Source: Phycisphaerales bacterium (lineage in GTDB: Bacteria; Planctomycetota; Phycisphaerae; Phycisphaerales; UBA1924). Taken from it: a DNA stretch of 64,000 nucleotides. This document shows positions 1 to 8,688 of the stretch, in pieces (positions within the stretch are counted from its first letter, which is position 1; every line of letters starts with the position of its first letter). Location of the stretch: NCBI GenBank assembly GCA_029260345.1, contig JAJDDK010000004.1, positions 186,001 through 250,000 on the forward strand. Reading direction: 5' to 3'. Below the pieces are notes generated by a model. It worked only from the letters and a program-made list of their open reading frames with translations, was not told where the DNA came from and did no database searches. Both the position numbers and the translations under genes were made by a program.

Positions 1-452
1 ATGTGAAGACTTTGAACCCCGCGCGCACGGCGTGGTGGTTTGGCGTTGCGGTTGGCGCCATGGTCGGACATATGCATCCGGTGTGGCTTCGCTTCAAGGG
101 CGGCAAGGGCGTCGCGACGGGCTTCGGCGCTCTGGCTGCCATGTGGCCGATCACGACTGTTGCCGCGATTGGAAGCCTCATCGTGTGGCTCATCAGTGTG
201 TGGTTTACATCATTGGTGGGCGTCAGTTCGTGCCTGGCCGCGATCTGCGTGCCGGTGTTCATTTCGATCGCCGCTGCGGCGCTTGGGGATTCGGACCTCA
301 GCCTCTGGTCTCGACTGGCGAATGTCTGGCCCGGGATCGCGATTTCCAGCGCTCTCGCTGCGGCCGTGATCTGGCGCCACCGGGGCAACATTCGGCGGAC
401 GTTGGCCGGGACCGAGCCACGAACAAATTTGCTCCGAAAACAAAGCGACTAA
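1..452 (+). CDS. plsY: Glycerol-3-phosphate acyltransferase PlsY, C-terminal part (cut by window edge)
   Basis: PlsY transfers the acyl group from acyl-phosphate to glycerol-3-phosphate, the first step of phospholipid synthesis, in the inner membrane. The signature seen here is the GH-x5-W-x-F-KGGKGVAT segment near residues 22-40, the phosphate-binding motif of the family. It is followed by several hydrophobic stretches that look like the last membrane helices. About 150 codons are visible against roughly 200 in complete family members. The N-terminal GSIPxG and GSGNxGATN motifs are missing, so the gene begins upstream of base 1. A GTG lies at base 3 but is unlikely to be the true start. The C-terminal 30 residues are basic and poorly conserved. 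Confidence 0.9.
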   Translation, partial: VKTLNPARTAWWFGVAVGAMVGHMHPVWLRFKGGKGVATGFGALAAMWPITTVAAIGSLIVWLISVWFTSLVGVSSCLAAICVPVFISIAAAALGDSDLSLWSRLANVWPGIAISSALAAAVIWRHRGNIRRTLAGTEPRTNLLRKQSD

Positions 453-644
453 GTGTTTTTCATGGGATGCGCGACCCGGCGCGGGTGGGGTCGTGCGGCT
501 TGTGCGGGCGCGTCGTGTCCGCCAAGCGATGGAACCGGTCTTTCTACCTAAACAATCGGCCGATGTCGCTGCTCGACGCCGGACTGCTGCGGTCTCTCCC
601 CACCGCGCATTGTCCCGGCCAAGACCACCAGAGGAGGACGCTCC

Positions 645-905
645 ATGAGCAACCTCAAACTTCGGTACGACGGGTACGACCGCGACGAGGCGCCAACCTC
701 AATCCCCTTTCCATCGATGAACCACTTCAAGCACATGCCGGCTGAAGGTTCGTCAGACGCTGACGATCGTGCGCTCAAATTGGCGCGCGACATCGAAAAC
801 GCGCTGGACGATGTGCAGCGCCGTCTTGATGACGTGAAGCATCAGCTTGACGATGCGTTCAAACTGCCGCAGCCGTCGGACACCTGGCCGCCGTCAGCCG
901 CGTAA
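645..905 (+). CDS. Small hypothetical coiled-coil protein (86 aa)
   Basis: I do not recognise a family. The start is well supported: a strong ribosome binding site (GAGGAGG at 631-637) sits 7 nt before the ATG. The N-terminal half is polar. Residues about 42-72 are rich in Asp, Leu, Arg and Glu with leucine or valine at heptad-like spacing (ALDDVQRRLDDVKHQLDD), which suggests a short amphipathic helix or coiled coil. No signal peptide or membrane segment is visible. It stands alone, 190 nt after plsY and tail-to-tail with the DinB-like gene. Confidence 0.6.
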   Translation: MSNLKLRYDGYDRDEAPTSIPFPSMNHFKHMPAEGSSDADDRALKLARDIENALDDVQRRLDDVKHQLDDAFKLPQPSDTWPPSAA

Positions 906-932
906 GTGGAGACGTGCGCCGTCGCGCACTCA

Positions 933-1454
933 TCACATCACGGAGCCCATGCCCATCATGCGGCGCCAGGCACTGGTCTGGCCCATGTGCATCATCATGT
1001 GGTGCGCCGTGAGGAAATTGAGCAAGCCGCCGACGGTCGGCATGGCTTCCTGACCAAACAGCGTGTTCGGTCCGGCCATGGTCGCATCGTCGGTTTGCTC
1101 GATGGCGTCGAGCGCTGCGTTCATGCGCGTCAGGAAAAGTTCGATCAACTCGTCCTTTGGCGGATAGATCGAGCCCTGCGCATCGTCCTTGCACTCCGTG
1201 CCGTCTTTGCACAATTCCGTGATCGCCGGATTCGGGCTCGCGAGCTCCGGCTTGCCGACGAGCTCCATCACGTAATCGGGATAGATCGACAGATGGCCAA
1301 GGATCCAAGCCGGGTGATTTGTGTTCACGCCTTCGGGCTTGCGAGCGAATTTCTCCGCTGGAATCTCGCGAACCATTTTCTCAAATAACCCAAGCGCCAT
1401 TCGCGTGGGCGGCACGATCGTCTGGGCGCTGGCATTGGTGGATGTCGCGGGCAT
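933..1454 (-). CDS. DinB-like superfamily protein
   Basis: This 173-residue protein has the outline of the DinB/YfiT four-helix-bundle fold, which binds a divalent metal through three spaced histidines. Seen here are N-x-HPAWILGHL near residue 46 and HHMMMHMGQTSAWRRMMG at the C-terminus, matching the usual first-helix and last-helix histidine positions. Family members include thiol-dependent transferases such as bacillithiol or mycothiol enzymes, but many have no known substrate, and I would not assign one. It is convergent with the small gene at 645 and divergent from the coiled-coil gene at 1563. Confidence 0.7.
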   Translation of the reverse strand: MPATSTNASAQTIVPPTRMALGLFEKMVREIPAEKFARKPEGVNTNHPAWILGHLSIYPDYVMELVGKPELASPNPAITELCKDGTECKDDAQGSIYPPKDELIELFLTRMNAALDAIEQTDDATMAGPNTLFGQEAMPTVGGLLNFLTAHHMMMHMGQTSAWRRMMGMGSVM

Positions 1455-1562
1455 CGATCACTCCTCGTCCGGGGGTTGATGTGTGAGAGGGGCATGATCG
1501 TATGCCCGCCATGCCGCCAGAGGCCAAATTGAAACGAAACAGGGCTTCGTGCGTAGCATTGA

Positions 1563-3863
1563 GTGATGAGCCGCGTGATTTCGACAGTTCGACGAGCCCA
1601 GCGGCGACGCGCCATCGCTCGCGGCGTGCGCGTGCTTGGCGTCTGCCTCACGGTCGGCGCGAGCATTGGACTCATGCTCGTAGTGCTGGGTCGATTGCTG
1701 TCGCTTGATATCGCGTCTTGGATGCTCCTCGGCGCTCCGATTGCGGCCGCGCTCGTCAGTGCGATCGCATGGGCCGCGCTGACGCCCCGACACCTTCTCC
1801 GCGCCGCCGCCGATGTGGACCGGGCGCTCGACCTCGACGATCGACTTGGCTCGGCGATTTCACTGCAACAGCGCGCTGATGATGACCCCTTCGCGGCGCT
1901 CGCCGTTGCGGAAGGCGAACGCATCGCGCCGGACGTTCGTGTGAAGGATGCGACGCCCATTGCTTTTGGAGGCGCCTGGTGGGCATGGCCGTCGGTTCTG
2001 GCCGTTGCTGTGGCCGCCGCGATTTTTCTGCCGGCGCTTGATCTTGCACAGCGCGCTGAAGAGGAAGCACGCCAAACCGAACGCATCGCCGAGCGTGAAC
2101 AAGCCGTCGCTGATCTGGCTGAAGCGCGCCAGGCGCTGACGCCGCAGAACACGGAAACGTCAGATCTGGCGACGCCGACCGATCTGCAAACGCTTGAAGA
2201 ACTCGAAAGACAACTCACAGCGGGCGATGTCGATCCCGATGCGGCTCGCGCCAAAGCCGCCGGCGCGCTCAACGACGCCGCGAACGCCCTCGAACGCGAA
2301 GCGGCGCAGGAAGCGCGAACGCTTGATTCGCTTCAGGATGAACTCAACGGCCTTGACTCAGGAGAATTCGAAGGCGGTTCGCCGCTCTCCAAGGCGCTGT
2401 CCGCTGGCGATTTCGCCGAAGCCCAGCGCTTGATTGAGGAATACCAACAGCAGCTCCATCAACTCAGTGAAGATGAGCGGCAAGATCTGGCCGAGCAGCT
2501 CGATCAGCTCGCCGACTCGCTTGAACAGCCCACCTCGCCGGAAGACTCGCTTGAAGCGCCTCCTGAGGGCGCCGAACAGTCACTGCGCGATCTCGGCGTT
2601 CCTGAAGAAACCATTGATCAACTGCGCGATGAGACTGATCCTGAATCCATTCGCGATGCGCTGCGCGAAGAGGGTCTTGACGAACCAGTCGCCGAAACGC
2701 TCGCGGATCGACTCGCCGAAGAGAATCAGCAGCGCGCTGCCGAAGAGCAGGCCAAGCGCGACGCCGAGGAATTGAAAGAAGCATTGCAGGACGCCGCCGA
2801 GCAAACGCGCGAGCCGCAACCCGCGCCGAATCAGCCATCGCAGGAATCTCCTTCACAAACCGGTGAAGAGCAATCCCAGCCGCGTGAAGGCGAGCAGCCC
2901 AAGCCGGGTGATACGCAATCACCAACCGGCGAGACGCCGCAACAGAATCAGGAGCAGGGACGCGAGCAAGGAGAAGAATCGCAGCCCTCGTCCGAACCCG
3001 GTACGGAAGAATCACCAACGGGTGAGCCGCAAAACACGCCGCAGGAACAGCCCGGCGAAAGTGGTGAAGGCCCGAAGCAGTCGCCGCAAGGCACGCCGCA
3101 ACAGACGCCGGATCCGAATGCGCCCGCCGAAGAATCACAGAGTCCGACGCCGGATCCCAACGCGCCGCCAACTGGAACGCCAGAACAAACCGACCAGCCG
3201 GGCACAACGCCGGACACTCAACCATCACCCACTGATCCTTCGCAATCACCAATCGGTGAAGCGCCAACGCCGCAGCAGTCTCCCGACGGCGCCCCGCAAC
3301 CATCGCCCGATCCCAACGCGCCTGAAGGCCAGTCGCCTTCGCAACAGGAAGGCGCCGGCGACGGCGACCTCACGCCGGGGCTGGAGCGCGCCCGCCGCAA
3401 GCTTGAAGAGCTCAACAATCGCAAGCAAGGCGCTCAGGAAAATCGCGAATCAGCCGAAGCCGCACGTCAGCGCGCCAAAGAAATGCTTGATCGCATGTCG
3501 CCGGAGCAGCGCGAGCAGTTCGAACGCTGGGCCAAGGAGCTCGATCGCGAGAAGAAAACCACACCCGCGCCGCCACCGAGCCGCGATCCATCCGAATTCG
3601 CACGCGATCCGCTCGACCTGCGGCCGGAAGAACCCGCCCCCGATCGCGTCATTGCGCAATGGTTCAATCCGGATGCGCAGCCCGGTGAATCCGGCGATGT
3701 CTCGCGCCGCGTCGTGGACGACCAGCTCCGCGACGCCGCCCGTGGCGCCGAGCGCGCCGTCGAGGAACAAGCCGTCCATCGGCGCTACAGCGACATCATC
3801 AAAAAGTATTTCGACGCGGCTCGCAAGAAGGCGCCAGCGCCAAACGCCGAAGGCGACCAATGA
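1563..3863 (+). CDS. Large membrane-anchored coiled-coil protein with a Pro/Gln/Glu-rich low-complexity domain
   Basis: The N-terminal 165 residues hold three hydrophobic segments (roughly 22-45, 50-72 and 140-160), so the protein is probably anchored in the inner membrane. Between them lies a conserved-looking stretch containing DRALDLDDRLGSAISL. After the anchor, residues about 170-420 are charged and helical with heptad-like leucines. Residues about 420-610 are a low-complexity region rich in P, Q, E, S, T and G with repeats of the kind PDPNAP and QSPT. A helical C-terminus follows. The N-terminal architecture matches the gene at 23797-25488, so the two are paralogues. It precedes a giant VWA gene by 42 nt. 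A GTG (1563) and an ATG (1566) are adjacent candidate starts, and the ATG is as likely. Function unknown; it may be a scaffold for the neighbouring VWA protein. Confidence 0.75.
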   Translation: MMSRVISTVRRAQRRRAIARGVRVLGVCLTVGASIGLMLVVLGRLLSLDIASWMLLGAPIAAALVSAIAWAALTPRHLLRAAADVDRALDLDDRLGSAISLQQRADDDPFAALAVAEGERIAPDVRVKDATPIAFGGAWWAWPSVLAVAVAAAIFLPALDLAQRAEEEARQTERIAEREQAVADLAEARQALTPQNTETSDLATPTDLQTLEELERQLTAGDVDPDAARAKAAGALNDAANALEREAAQEARTLDSLQDELNGLDSGEFEGGSPLSKALSAGDFAEAQRLIEEYQQQLHQLSEDERQDLAEQLDQLADSLEQPTSPEDSLEAPPEGAEQSLRDLGVPEETIDQLRDETDPESIRDALREEGLDEPVAETLADRLAEENQQRAAEEQAKRDAEELKEALQDAAEQTREPQPAPNQPSQESPSQTGEEQSQPREGEQPKPGDTQSPTGETPQQNQEQGREQGEESQPSSEPGTEESPTGEPQNTPQEQPGESGEGPKQSPQGTPQQTPDPNAPAEESQSPTPDPNAPPTGTPEQTDQPGTTPDTQPSPTDPSQSPIGEAPTPQQSPDGAPQPSPDPNAPEGQSPSQQEGAGDGDLTPGLERARRKLEELNNRKQGAQENRESAEAARQRAKEMLDRMSPEQREQFERWAKELDREKKTTPAPPPSRDPSEFARDPLDLRPEEPAPDRVIAQWFNPDAQPGESGDVSRRVVDDQLRDAARGAERAVEEQAVHRRYSDIIKKYFDAARKKAPAPNAEGDQ

Positions 3864-3905
3864 TCGTTTCTTAGCTTCGCCGAACATCCACCTACACTGG
3901 ACGCC

Positions 3906-6900
3906 GTGCCACTCGTTTTTCGCGAACCTGTTTGGCTGCTGCTGATCTTGCTGGCGATTCCGCTGGCGTGGTTCGGTTTGCGATGGTTCAAGTCAATGAG
4001 CCGCGCTCGGGCGATTTCAGCGGTGGTGATGCGCAGTGCGCTGATCGCGCTCGTGGCGATGATGCTCGCCGGCGCCGCGACCGTGCAGCGCACTGACCGC
4101 CTCGCCGTCATCGCCGTGATCGACGTCTCCGGTTCCATGCAGCGGTTCGCTGATTTTGGAACGGACGCCTCGGGCCGACGCATCCCTGCAGCGGAAGCCA
4201 TCCGCGACTGGCTCGAACGCGCCGTCGACAATCGCGGGCCCGACGATTTGTTCGGCGTTGTTCTGTTTGATGGCGATTCACTCGCCATTGCGGCGCCAGC
4301 GCCGCCCGGCGATCGCGACGGCGCGGATTCCGGGCGCGGCTGGCGCATGGCGGATCTGCCGCTTGATCTTTCGTTCGCCGAAGGAACCGACATTGCGGAC
4401 GCGCTGCGCTTTGCGTCGGCGCTCTTCCCGCCTGATGCGCGCAAACGACTGTTGTTGATTTCCGACGGCAACGCCACCAGCGGTGATGCGCTGGTCGCGG
4501 CCGGAGAAATCATGACCGCCGCCGGCGGCGCCGAGCGCGCTCGCATGCCGATTGATGCGCTGCCCGTCGCTTACAACGTCGAAAACGAAACGCTCATTGA
4601 GTTTGTCGATGCGCCGCCACAGGCGTCGCGCGAGTCGCTGGTCACGGTGCGTGTCGGGCTCTTTGCAACGAAGCCGACCAGCGGCACACTTCGTCTGCTG
4701 CGCGAAGGCGTCGAGGTGGACATTGATCCACAAGCGCCGGGGCGAGGGCGGCGCGTCAATCTTGAACCGGGGCGCCAGGTGGTTTCCGTTGAAGTGCGCA
4801 CACCGCCGGAGACCGTGCATCGATTCCGCGCGGTTTTTGAACCGGATGGGAATGCGATCGACACCGTCGTGCACAACAACACCGGCGAAGCGTTCACCGT
4901 CACCCCCGGCAAAGGGCGCATACTCATCGTGGACGGCGTCTCCGGCGGCGGCGCGGGACCGGGCGCCATTCTTCCCTCCACACTCGTTCGCGCGGGACTT
5001 GACGTGGAGACCATTCCCGCCGGTGCGCTGCCGACTGATCTTCTTTCACTTCAGGAATATGACCTGATTATGCTTCAAAACGTGCCCGCCGAACAGATGG
5101 CGCGCGGCGGGCAGGACATTCTTGCGTCATACGTCCGCGACATGGGCGGCGGGCTCGTCATGATCGGCGGGTCGGACTCGTTTGGCGCCGGCGGCTGGAA
5201 CGGCGGCGCCGTCGAGGAAGTGCTCCCCGTCGAAATGGACCTTCCCGAAGACCTCATCGTCCCCAGCGCCGCGATCGTCATCGTGCTGGATTCCTCCGGC
5301 TCCATGAACAACCGTGTGCTCGGCGGGATGCGCTCGCAACAGGAAATCGCCAACGAAGCGGCGGCGCTCGCGATTCAGACGCTTGATCCGCAGGACCTCG
5401 TCGGCGTCGTTGAGTTTGCAAGCGCGCACCGCGTCGTGGTTCCGCTGGGGCCGAATGTGAACCCGGCGGACACCGCCGAGCGCGTGCGCGGCATCAGTTC
5501 CGATGGCGGCACCAATATGTACCCCGCCCTCGCCGAAGCCGGCGCGATGTTGCGCGATGTTGATGCGCAAGTGAAACTCGTGATCGTGCTGTCGGACGGT
5601 GTGTCGATGGGTTCGCCGGAGTATGGCCAGCAACTGGCGGCGCGCTTTGCAAACGAAGGCGTCAAAGTCTCAACGATCGCGGTCGGTGACGGCGCTGATA
5701 CGCGCGCCTTGTCATCCATCGCCGAAGCAGGGAACGGACAGTATTACCAGGTCATAGATCCGAACTTGTTGCCGCAGATCTTTATTCGCGAAGTGCGCGT
5801 CGTGCGCAAACCAATGATTCGCGAGTCGCCGTTTCAGCCGCGCCTCATGCCGACGGGTTCGCCGATCACGGTCGGTTTGCAATCGCCGCTGCCAACGCTT
5901 GGTGGATTTGTGTTGACGCAGCCGCGCCCCGAGGCGATTGCAGTCGATGCGATTCTGTCCTCCACCGGCGAACCGGTGCTGGCGCACTGGAATGTCGGCC
6001 TCGGTCAGGCGGCGGCGTGGACCAGCGACGCCAGCGTGTGGGCGCGCGACTGGGTGAACTCGCCGGCATACGAAACGTTGTGGACGCAACTGGCGCGCAC
6101 GGTGTCGCGCCCGGCGACGAACCAGCAATATGAAGTCACGACCGAAGCGCGCGACGGCGTGCTGCGCATTCGCCTGGACGCCGCCAATGACAACGGCGAT
6201 CCGCTCGATCTCTTGACCGTCCCCGGAACTGTCTACACACCGAGCGGACGCAAACGTGAGATCACACTGACGCAAACCGGTCCGGGTGTGTACGAAGCAG
6301 ACGTGGAAGCCAATGAGACCGGCGCGTATGTCACCGCGCTGACGCCACGATTGGGCGACCGTCGCCTGCCGCCAGTCATCGCGGGCGCCGCGAGCGCCAC
6401 CAGTCCGGAATACGCGCGGCTTGAATCCAACATTGGCCTCCTGCGCCAGCTCGCCGAAGCGACCGGCGGCCGCGCGCTCTCGTGGGACTCGCCGGAACAA
6501 GCGGGTGTCTTTGATCGCGCCGATCTCGCGCCGACGAGAGCACTGTCCCCACTTTGGCCGACGCTGCTCATCTGGACCGTCGCGATCATGCTGCTGGATG
6601 TTGGCACACGGCGCATCGCATGGGATCGATTGCTGTCGAAGGAACTCGCCGCCGCCATTCGCGAGCAGGCGCATCTGACGTCGCACGCCCGAGGCGAGCA
6701 AGCGACGGCGACGCTCGGGAGGCTTCGCGGCAAAGCTCGAACGGAAGTCGGCGGGGGCAATTCGCCGGTCGAAAGGCAAAAAGCGCCTCCGCAGCGACGT
6801 CCGATCCGTGTTGTCGATGAGCCGGACGCCGCCGAACGCCGAAGATCAATCCGTGAAGCCCTGAGAGCGTCTCAGGGCAACGCCATCCCGCCTGCAAAGA

Positions 6901-7022
6901 AAACTCGGCCCGAGAAAGCCGCGCCGAAGGACTCCCAAGGGGACGACGCTGGCGCCGCCGGGCTGCTGGCAGCCAAGAAACGGGCACAGAAACGGTTTTC
7001 AGACGATGAAAACGAGTCCTAG
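3906..7022 (+). CDS. Giant VWA-domain membrane protein (GATase1-like/VWA type)
   Basis: This 1038-residue protein starts with two membrane helices (about 8-25 and 38-55). A first von Willebrand A-like domain follows with an intact MIDAS motif DVSGS near residue 71. Next comes a beta-rich region, then a segment ending in YVRDMGGGLVMIGG near 415 that resembles the glutamine-amidotransferase-like fold often fused to such VWA proteins. A second VWA domain has an intact MIDAS DSSGS near 461. A C-terminal membrane helix lies near 880-900, followed by a long basic, charged tail. MIDAS domains bind a divalent cation and mediate protein-protein contacts. The paralogue at 17104-20118 shares the whole layout. 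It starts with GTG and follows the coiled-coil gene by 42 nt, so the pair is probably co-transcribed. Its role is inferred only as envelope assembly or signalling. Confidence 0.85.
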   Translation: MPLVFREPVWLLLILLAIPLAWFGLRWFKSMSRARAISAVVMRSALIALVAMMLAGAATVQRTDRLAVIAVIDVSGSMQRFADFGTDASGRRIPAAEAIRDWLERAVDNRGPDDLFGVVLFDGDSLAIAAPAPPGDRDGADSGRGWRMADLPLDLSFAEGTDIADALRFASALFPPDARKRLLLISDGNATSGDALVAAGEIMTAAGGAERARMPIDALPVAYNVENETLIEFVDAPPQASRESLVTVRVGLFATKPTSGTLRLLREGVEVDIDPQAPGRGRRVNLEPGRQVVSVEVRTPPETVHRFRAVFEPDGNAIDTVVHNNTGEAFTVTPGKGRILIVDGVSGGGAGPGAILPSTLVRAGLDVETIPAGALPTDLLSLQEYDLIMLQNVPAEQMARGGQDILASYVRDMGGGLVMIGGSDSFGAGGWNGGAVEEVLPVEMDLPEDLIVPSAAIVIVLDSSGSMNNRVLGGMRSQQEIANEAAALAIQTLDPQDLVGVVEFASAHRVVVPLGPNVNPADTAERVRGISSDGGTNMYPALAEAGAMLRDVDAQVKLVIVLSDGVSMGSPEYGQQLAARFANEGVKVSTIAVGDGADTRALSSIAEAGNGQYYQVIDPNLLPQIFIREVRVVRKPMIRESPFQPRLMPTGSPITVGLQSPLPTLGGFVLTQPRPEAIAVDAILSSTGEPVLAHWNVGLGQAAAWTSDASVWARDWVNSPAYETLWTQLARTVSRPATNQQYEVTTEARDGVLRIRLDAANDNGDPLDLLTVPGTVYTPSGRKREITLTQTGPGVYEADVEANETGAYVTALTPRLGDRRLPPVIAGAASATSPEYARLESNIGLLRQLAEATGGRALSWDSPEQAGVFDRADLAPTRALSPLWPTLLIWTVAIMLLDVGTRRIAWDRLLSKELAAAIREQAHLTSHARGEQATATLGRLRGKARTEVGGGNSPVERQKAPPQRRPIRVVDEPDAAERRRSIREALRASQGNAIPPAKKTRPEKAAPKDSQGDDAGAAGLLAAKKRAQKRFSDDENES

Positions 7023-7120
7023 AACCCGTTTCAGAAGCACAAGTTTTCGCGAGACACGTAGAAATCGGGAATAATCGGGATTCGGTCAACGTTCCTTACT
7101 TTGGCGAGAGGACCATTCGC

Positions 7121-7693
7121 GTGGAGCGAACGGATTTTGAGCGGCTCGCCCTGGAGCAGCTCGACGCATTGCATCGAGCCGCCTTCCAGCTTTGCCGAGA
7201 TCACGCCCTCACGGCCGATCTCGTGCAGGACACCTATGTTCGTGCGCTTCGCTCGGCGCACACGTTTGAGGATCGCGGCGGTGGAATCCGCCCATGGCTT
7301 TTCACGATCCTGCACAACGTCTTCTATTCGCGCCTCAAGCGCGACGCTCGAGAGCCCGCCAGTGTGGACACCATCTACGCGGCGGATGACCGGACCCCGC
7401 TCCCTGACGATGCCCCGCCCGCGTGGGATCTGAGCGCCTTTGATTGGGATCACGTCGATGAACGCTTGAAGAAGGCCATCGACGAACTCGATTCGGAAGC
7501 TCGGCTCACTCTGCTCTTGTGGGGCGTCGAAGGATTGAAGTATCGAGAGATCGCCGCCATTCTTGGTGTCCCGGACGGAACCGTGATGAGCCGCCTCTAC
7601 CGGGCTCGACAGCAATTGATCGCCAGGATCGGCGAATTCTCTGCGGACCTCGGCGTGCGAGACCGCACTCAGACGAACGATGAGCCTTCATGA
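7121..7693 (+). CDS. ECF-type RNA polymerase sigma factor
   Basis: This 190-residue protein has the two sigma-70 parts of an extracytoplasmic-function sigma factor. Region 2 lies near residues 10-75 (LVQDTYVRALR). Region 4, near 130-175, contains the helix-turn-helix YREIAAILGVPDGTVMSRLYRAR. The start is GTG at 7121, supported by GAGAGGA 8 nt upstream. Its stop overlaps the start of the next gene by 4 nt (ATGA), the usual arrangement of a sigma factor with its anti-sigma factor. It follows the giant VWA gene by about 100 nt, so envelope status may be the signal; that is inference. Confidence 0.93.
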   Translation: MERTDFERLALEQLDALHRAAFQLCRDHALTADLVQDTYVRALRSAHTFEDRGGGIRPWLFTILHNVFYSRLKRDAREPASVDTIYAADDRTPLPDDAPPAWDLSAFDWDHVDERLKKAIDELDSEARLTLLLWGVEGLKYREIAAILGVPDGTVMSRLYRARQQLIARIGEFSADLGVRDRTQTNDEPS

Positions 7694-8583
7694 CTGAACA
7701 CTCCGCGAATTCAGAGTCCCCGCATGATCCGCTCTCGCGCAGCGCGCTGATCCGCGCCGCTGCCGATGGCGAGCTTTCGGCTGAGCAAAGCCGCGTTCTG
7801 GAGACGCTTCGCTCCTCCGATGCGTCTGTGGACAGCGCGATCGAGTTTGAATCGCAGTTGCGTCGCCATGTCGCTACAGCGATGCACGAGCCTGCCGCGG
7901 CGCCCGCAGCGCTGCGCGCCAACATCGAATCAATCTTCGCTCAAGAGCGCGACGTGGTCGGCCCGGCCGCCACACGTTCAACGTCGTTCTGGAACCGCCG
8001 CGCCGGATGGCTCGCCGCCGCCGCGGCGATTCTGGTCGTCGCCTCCGCCACGATGATCACGCAGTGGCCGGTGAATAAGCAGCCTCTGCCCGTCACTGGC
8101 GTGGCGCCCATCGATCAAGGCATGTTCATCGCCGCTTCGCGGTTCATTGCGAAGGAACACAATCGCTGCGCGCCGTTTGAGCGCTACTTCGATCTGAAAA
8201 TGAAAGTTCGTGACAGTGCGGAAGCCACTGACACGGTCGTGAAGCTGCTTGGCGCGCCTCCGACGCGCATTGAACTCGATGACGCCGGATATCAATTCGC
8301 CGGCATGGGTCCGTGCGCCGTCCCCGGCCCGGGCGCTTCGGTCCACATGATCTACCGACCGGTTGATGCCTCAGACGGCGCCGTCAGCTTGTTCGTGCAG
8401 CAATCAGATGACTCCCGCCTGCTTGACGAGAACGTCCGATACCGCGTCCCCATGGAGGGCGGCGGCGCCCTCCTGATCTGGCGCAATGGCGGATTGACGT
8501 ACTACCTGTTCTGCCAGGATGAGACATCTCAGAGCCACCTGATGACGCTCCTGGGCGCCCCAGGGCGTGAACTGCCCGCCTGA
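7690..8583 (+). CDS. Probable membrane anti-sigma factor
   Basis: The gene overlaps the ECF sigma gene by 4 nt. The N-terminal cytoplasmic part (about 105 residues) includes AADGELSAEQ, the short helix typical of anti-sigma proteins, but I see no HxxxCxxC zinc motif. One membrane helix follows at about 106-125 (AAAAILVVASATMI). The C-terminal domain of about 170 residues would be outside the membrane; it contains scattered cysteines and a YRVPMEGGGALLIWRNGGLTYYLF segment resembling the sensor part of planctomycete anti-sigma factors. Known for the family: such proteins hold the sigma factor at the membrane until a signal arrives. The function rests on position and topology rather than on a diagnostic motif. 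A rho-independent terminator follows at 8613-8637. Confidence 0.72.
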   Translation: MTEHSANSESPHDPLSRSALIRAAADGELSAEQSRVLETLRSSDASVDSAIEFESQLRRHVATAMHEPAAAPAALRANIESIFAQERDVVGPAATRSTSFWNRRAGWLAAAAAILVVASATMITQWPVNKQPLPVTGVAPIDQGMFIAASRFIAKEHNRCAPFERYFDLKMKVRDSAEATDTVVKLLGAPPTRIELDDAGYQFAGMGPCAVPGPGASVHMIYRPVDASDGAVSLFVQQSDDSRLLDENVRYRVPMEGGGALLIWRNGGLTYYLFCQDETSQSHLMTLLGAPGRELPA

Positions 8584-8612
8584 TCGAACGTATCACAGAG
8601 AGAACGAAGCCC

Positions 8613-8637
8613 GCCGATGCTCGCATCGGCCTTTTTT
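8613..8637 (+). terminator. Rho-independent terminator after the sigma/anti-sigma pair
   Basis: A perfect 7-bp stem (gccgatg / catcggc) with a 4-nt loop is followed by CTTTTTT. It begins 30 nt after the stop of the anti-sigma gene. It also shows that the in-frame ATG at 8617 cannot be the start of the next gene, because that ATG lies inside the hairpin. Confidence 0.88.
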
Positions 8638-8688
8638 CGTGCAATCGAGCTTCGTCCGGAGCTACAGTTGGCCGAAGGGTTTAATGCT

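Noticed and set aside
2800-3400. Repeated bases resembling a repeat array or CRISPR
   Set aside because: The periodicity is a codon-level effect of a Pro/Gln/Glu-rich protein domain; units differ in length and sequence and have no spacers.
8617-8688. In-frame ATG 24 codons before the signal peptide of the secreted protein
   Set aside because: The ATG lies inside a perfect rho-independent terminator, and the downstream ATG at 8689 opens a proper signal peptide.
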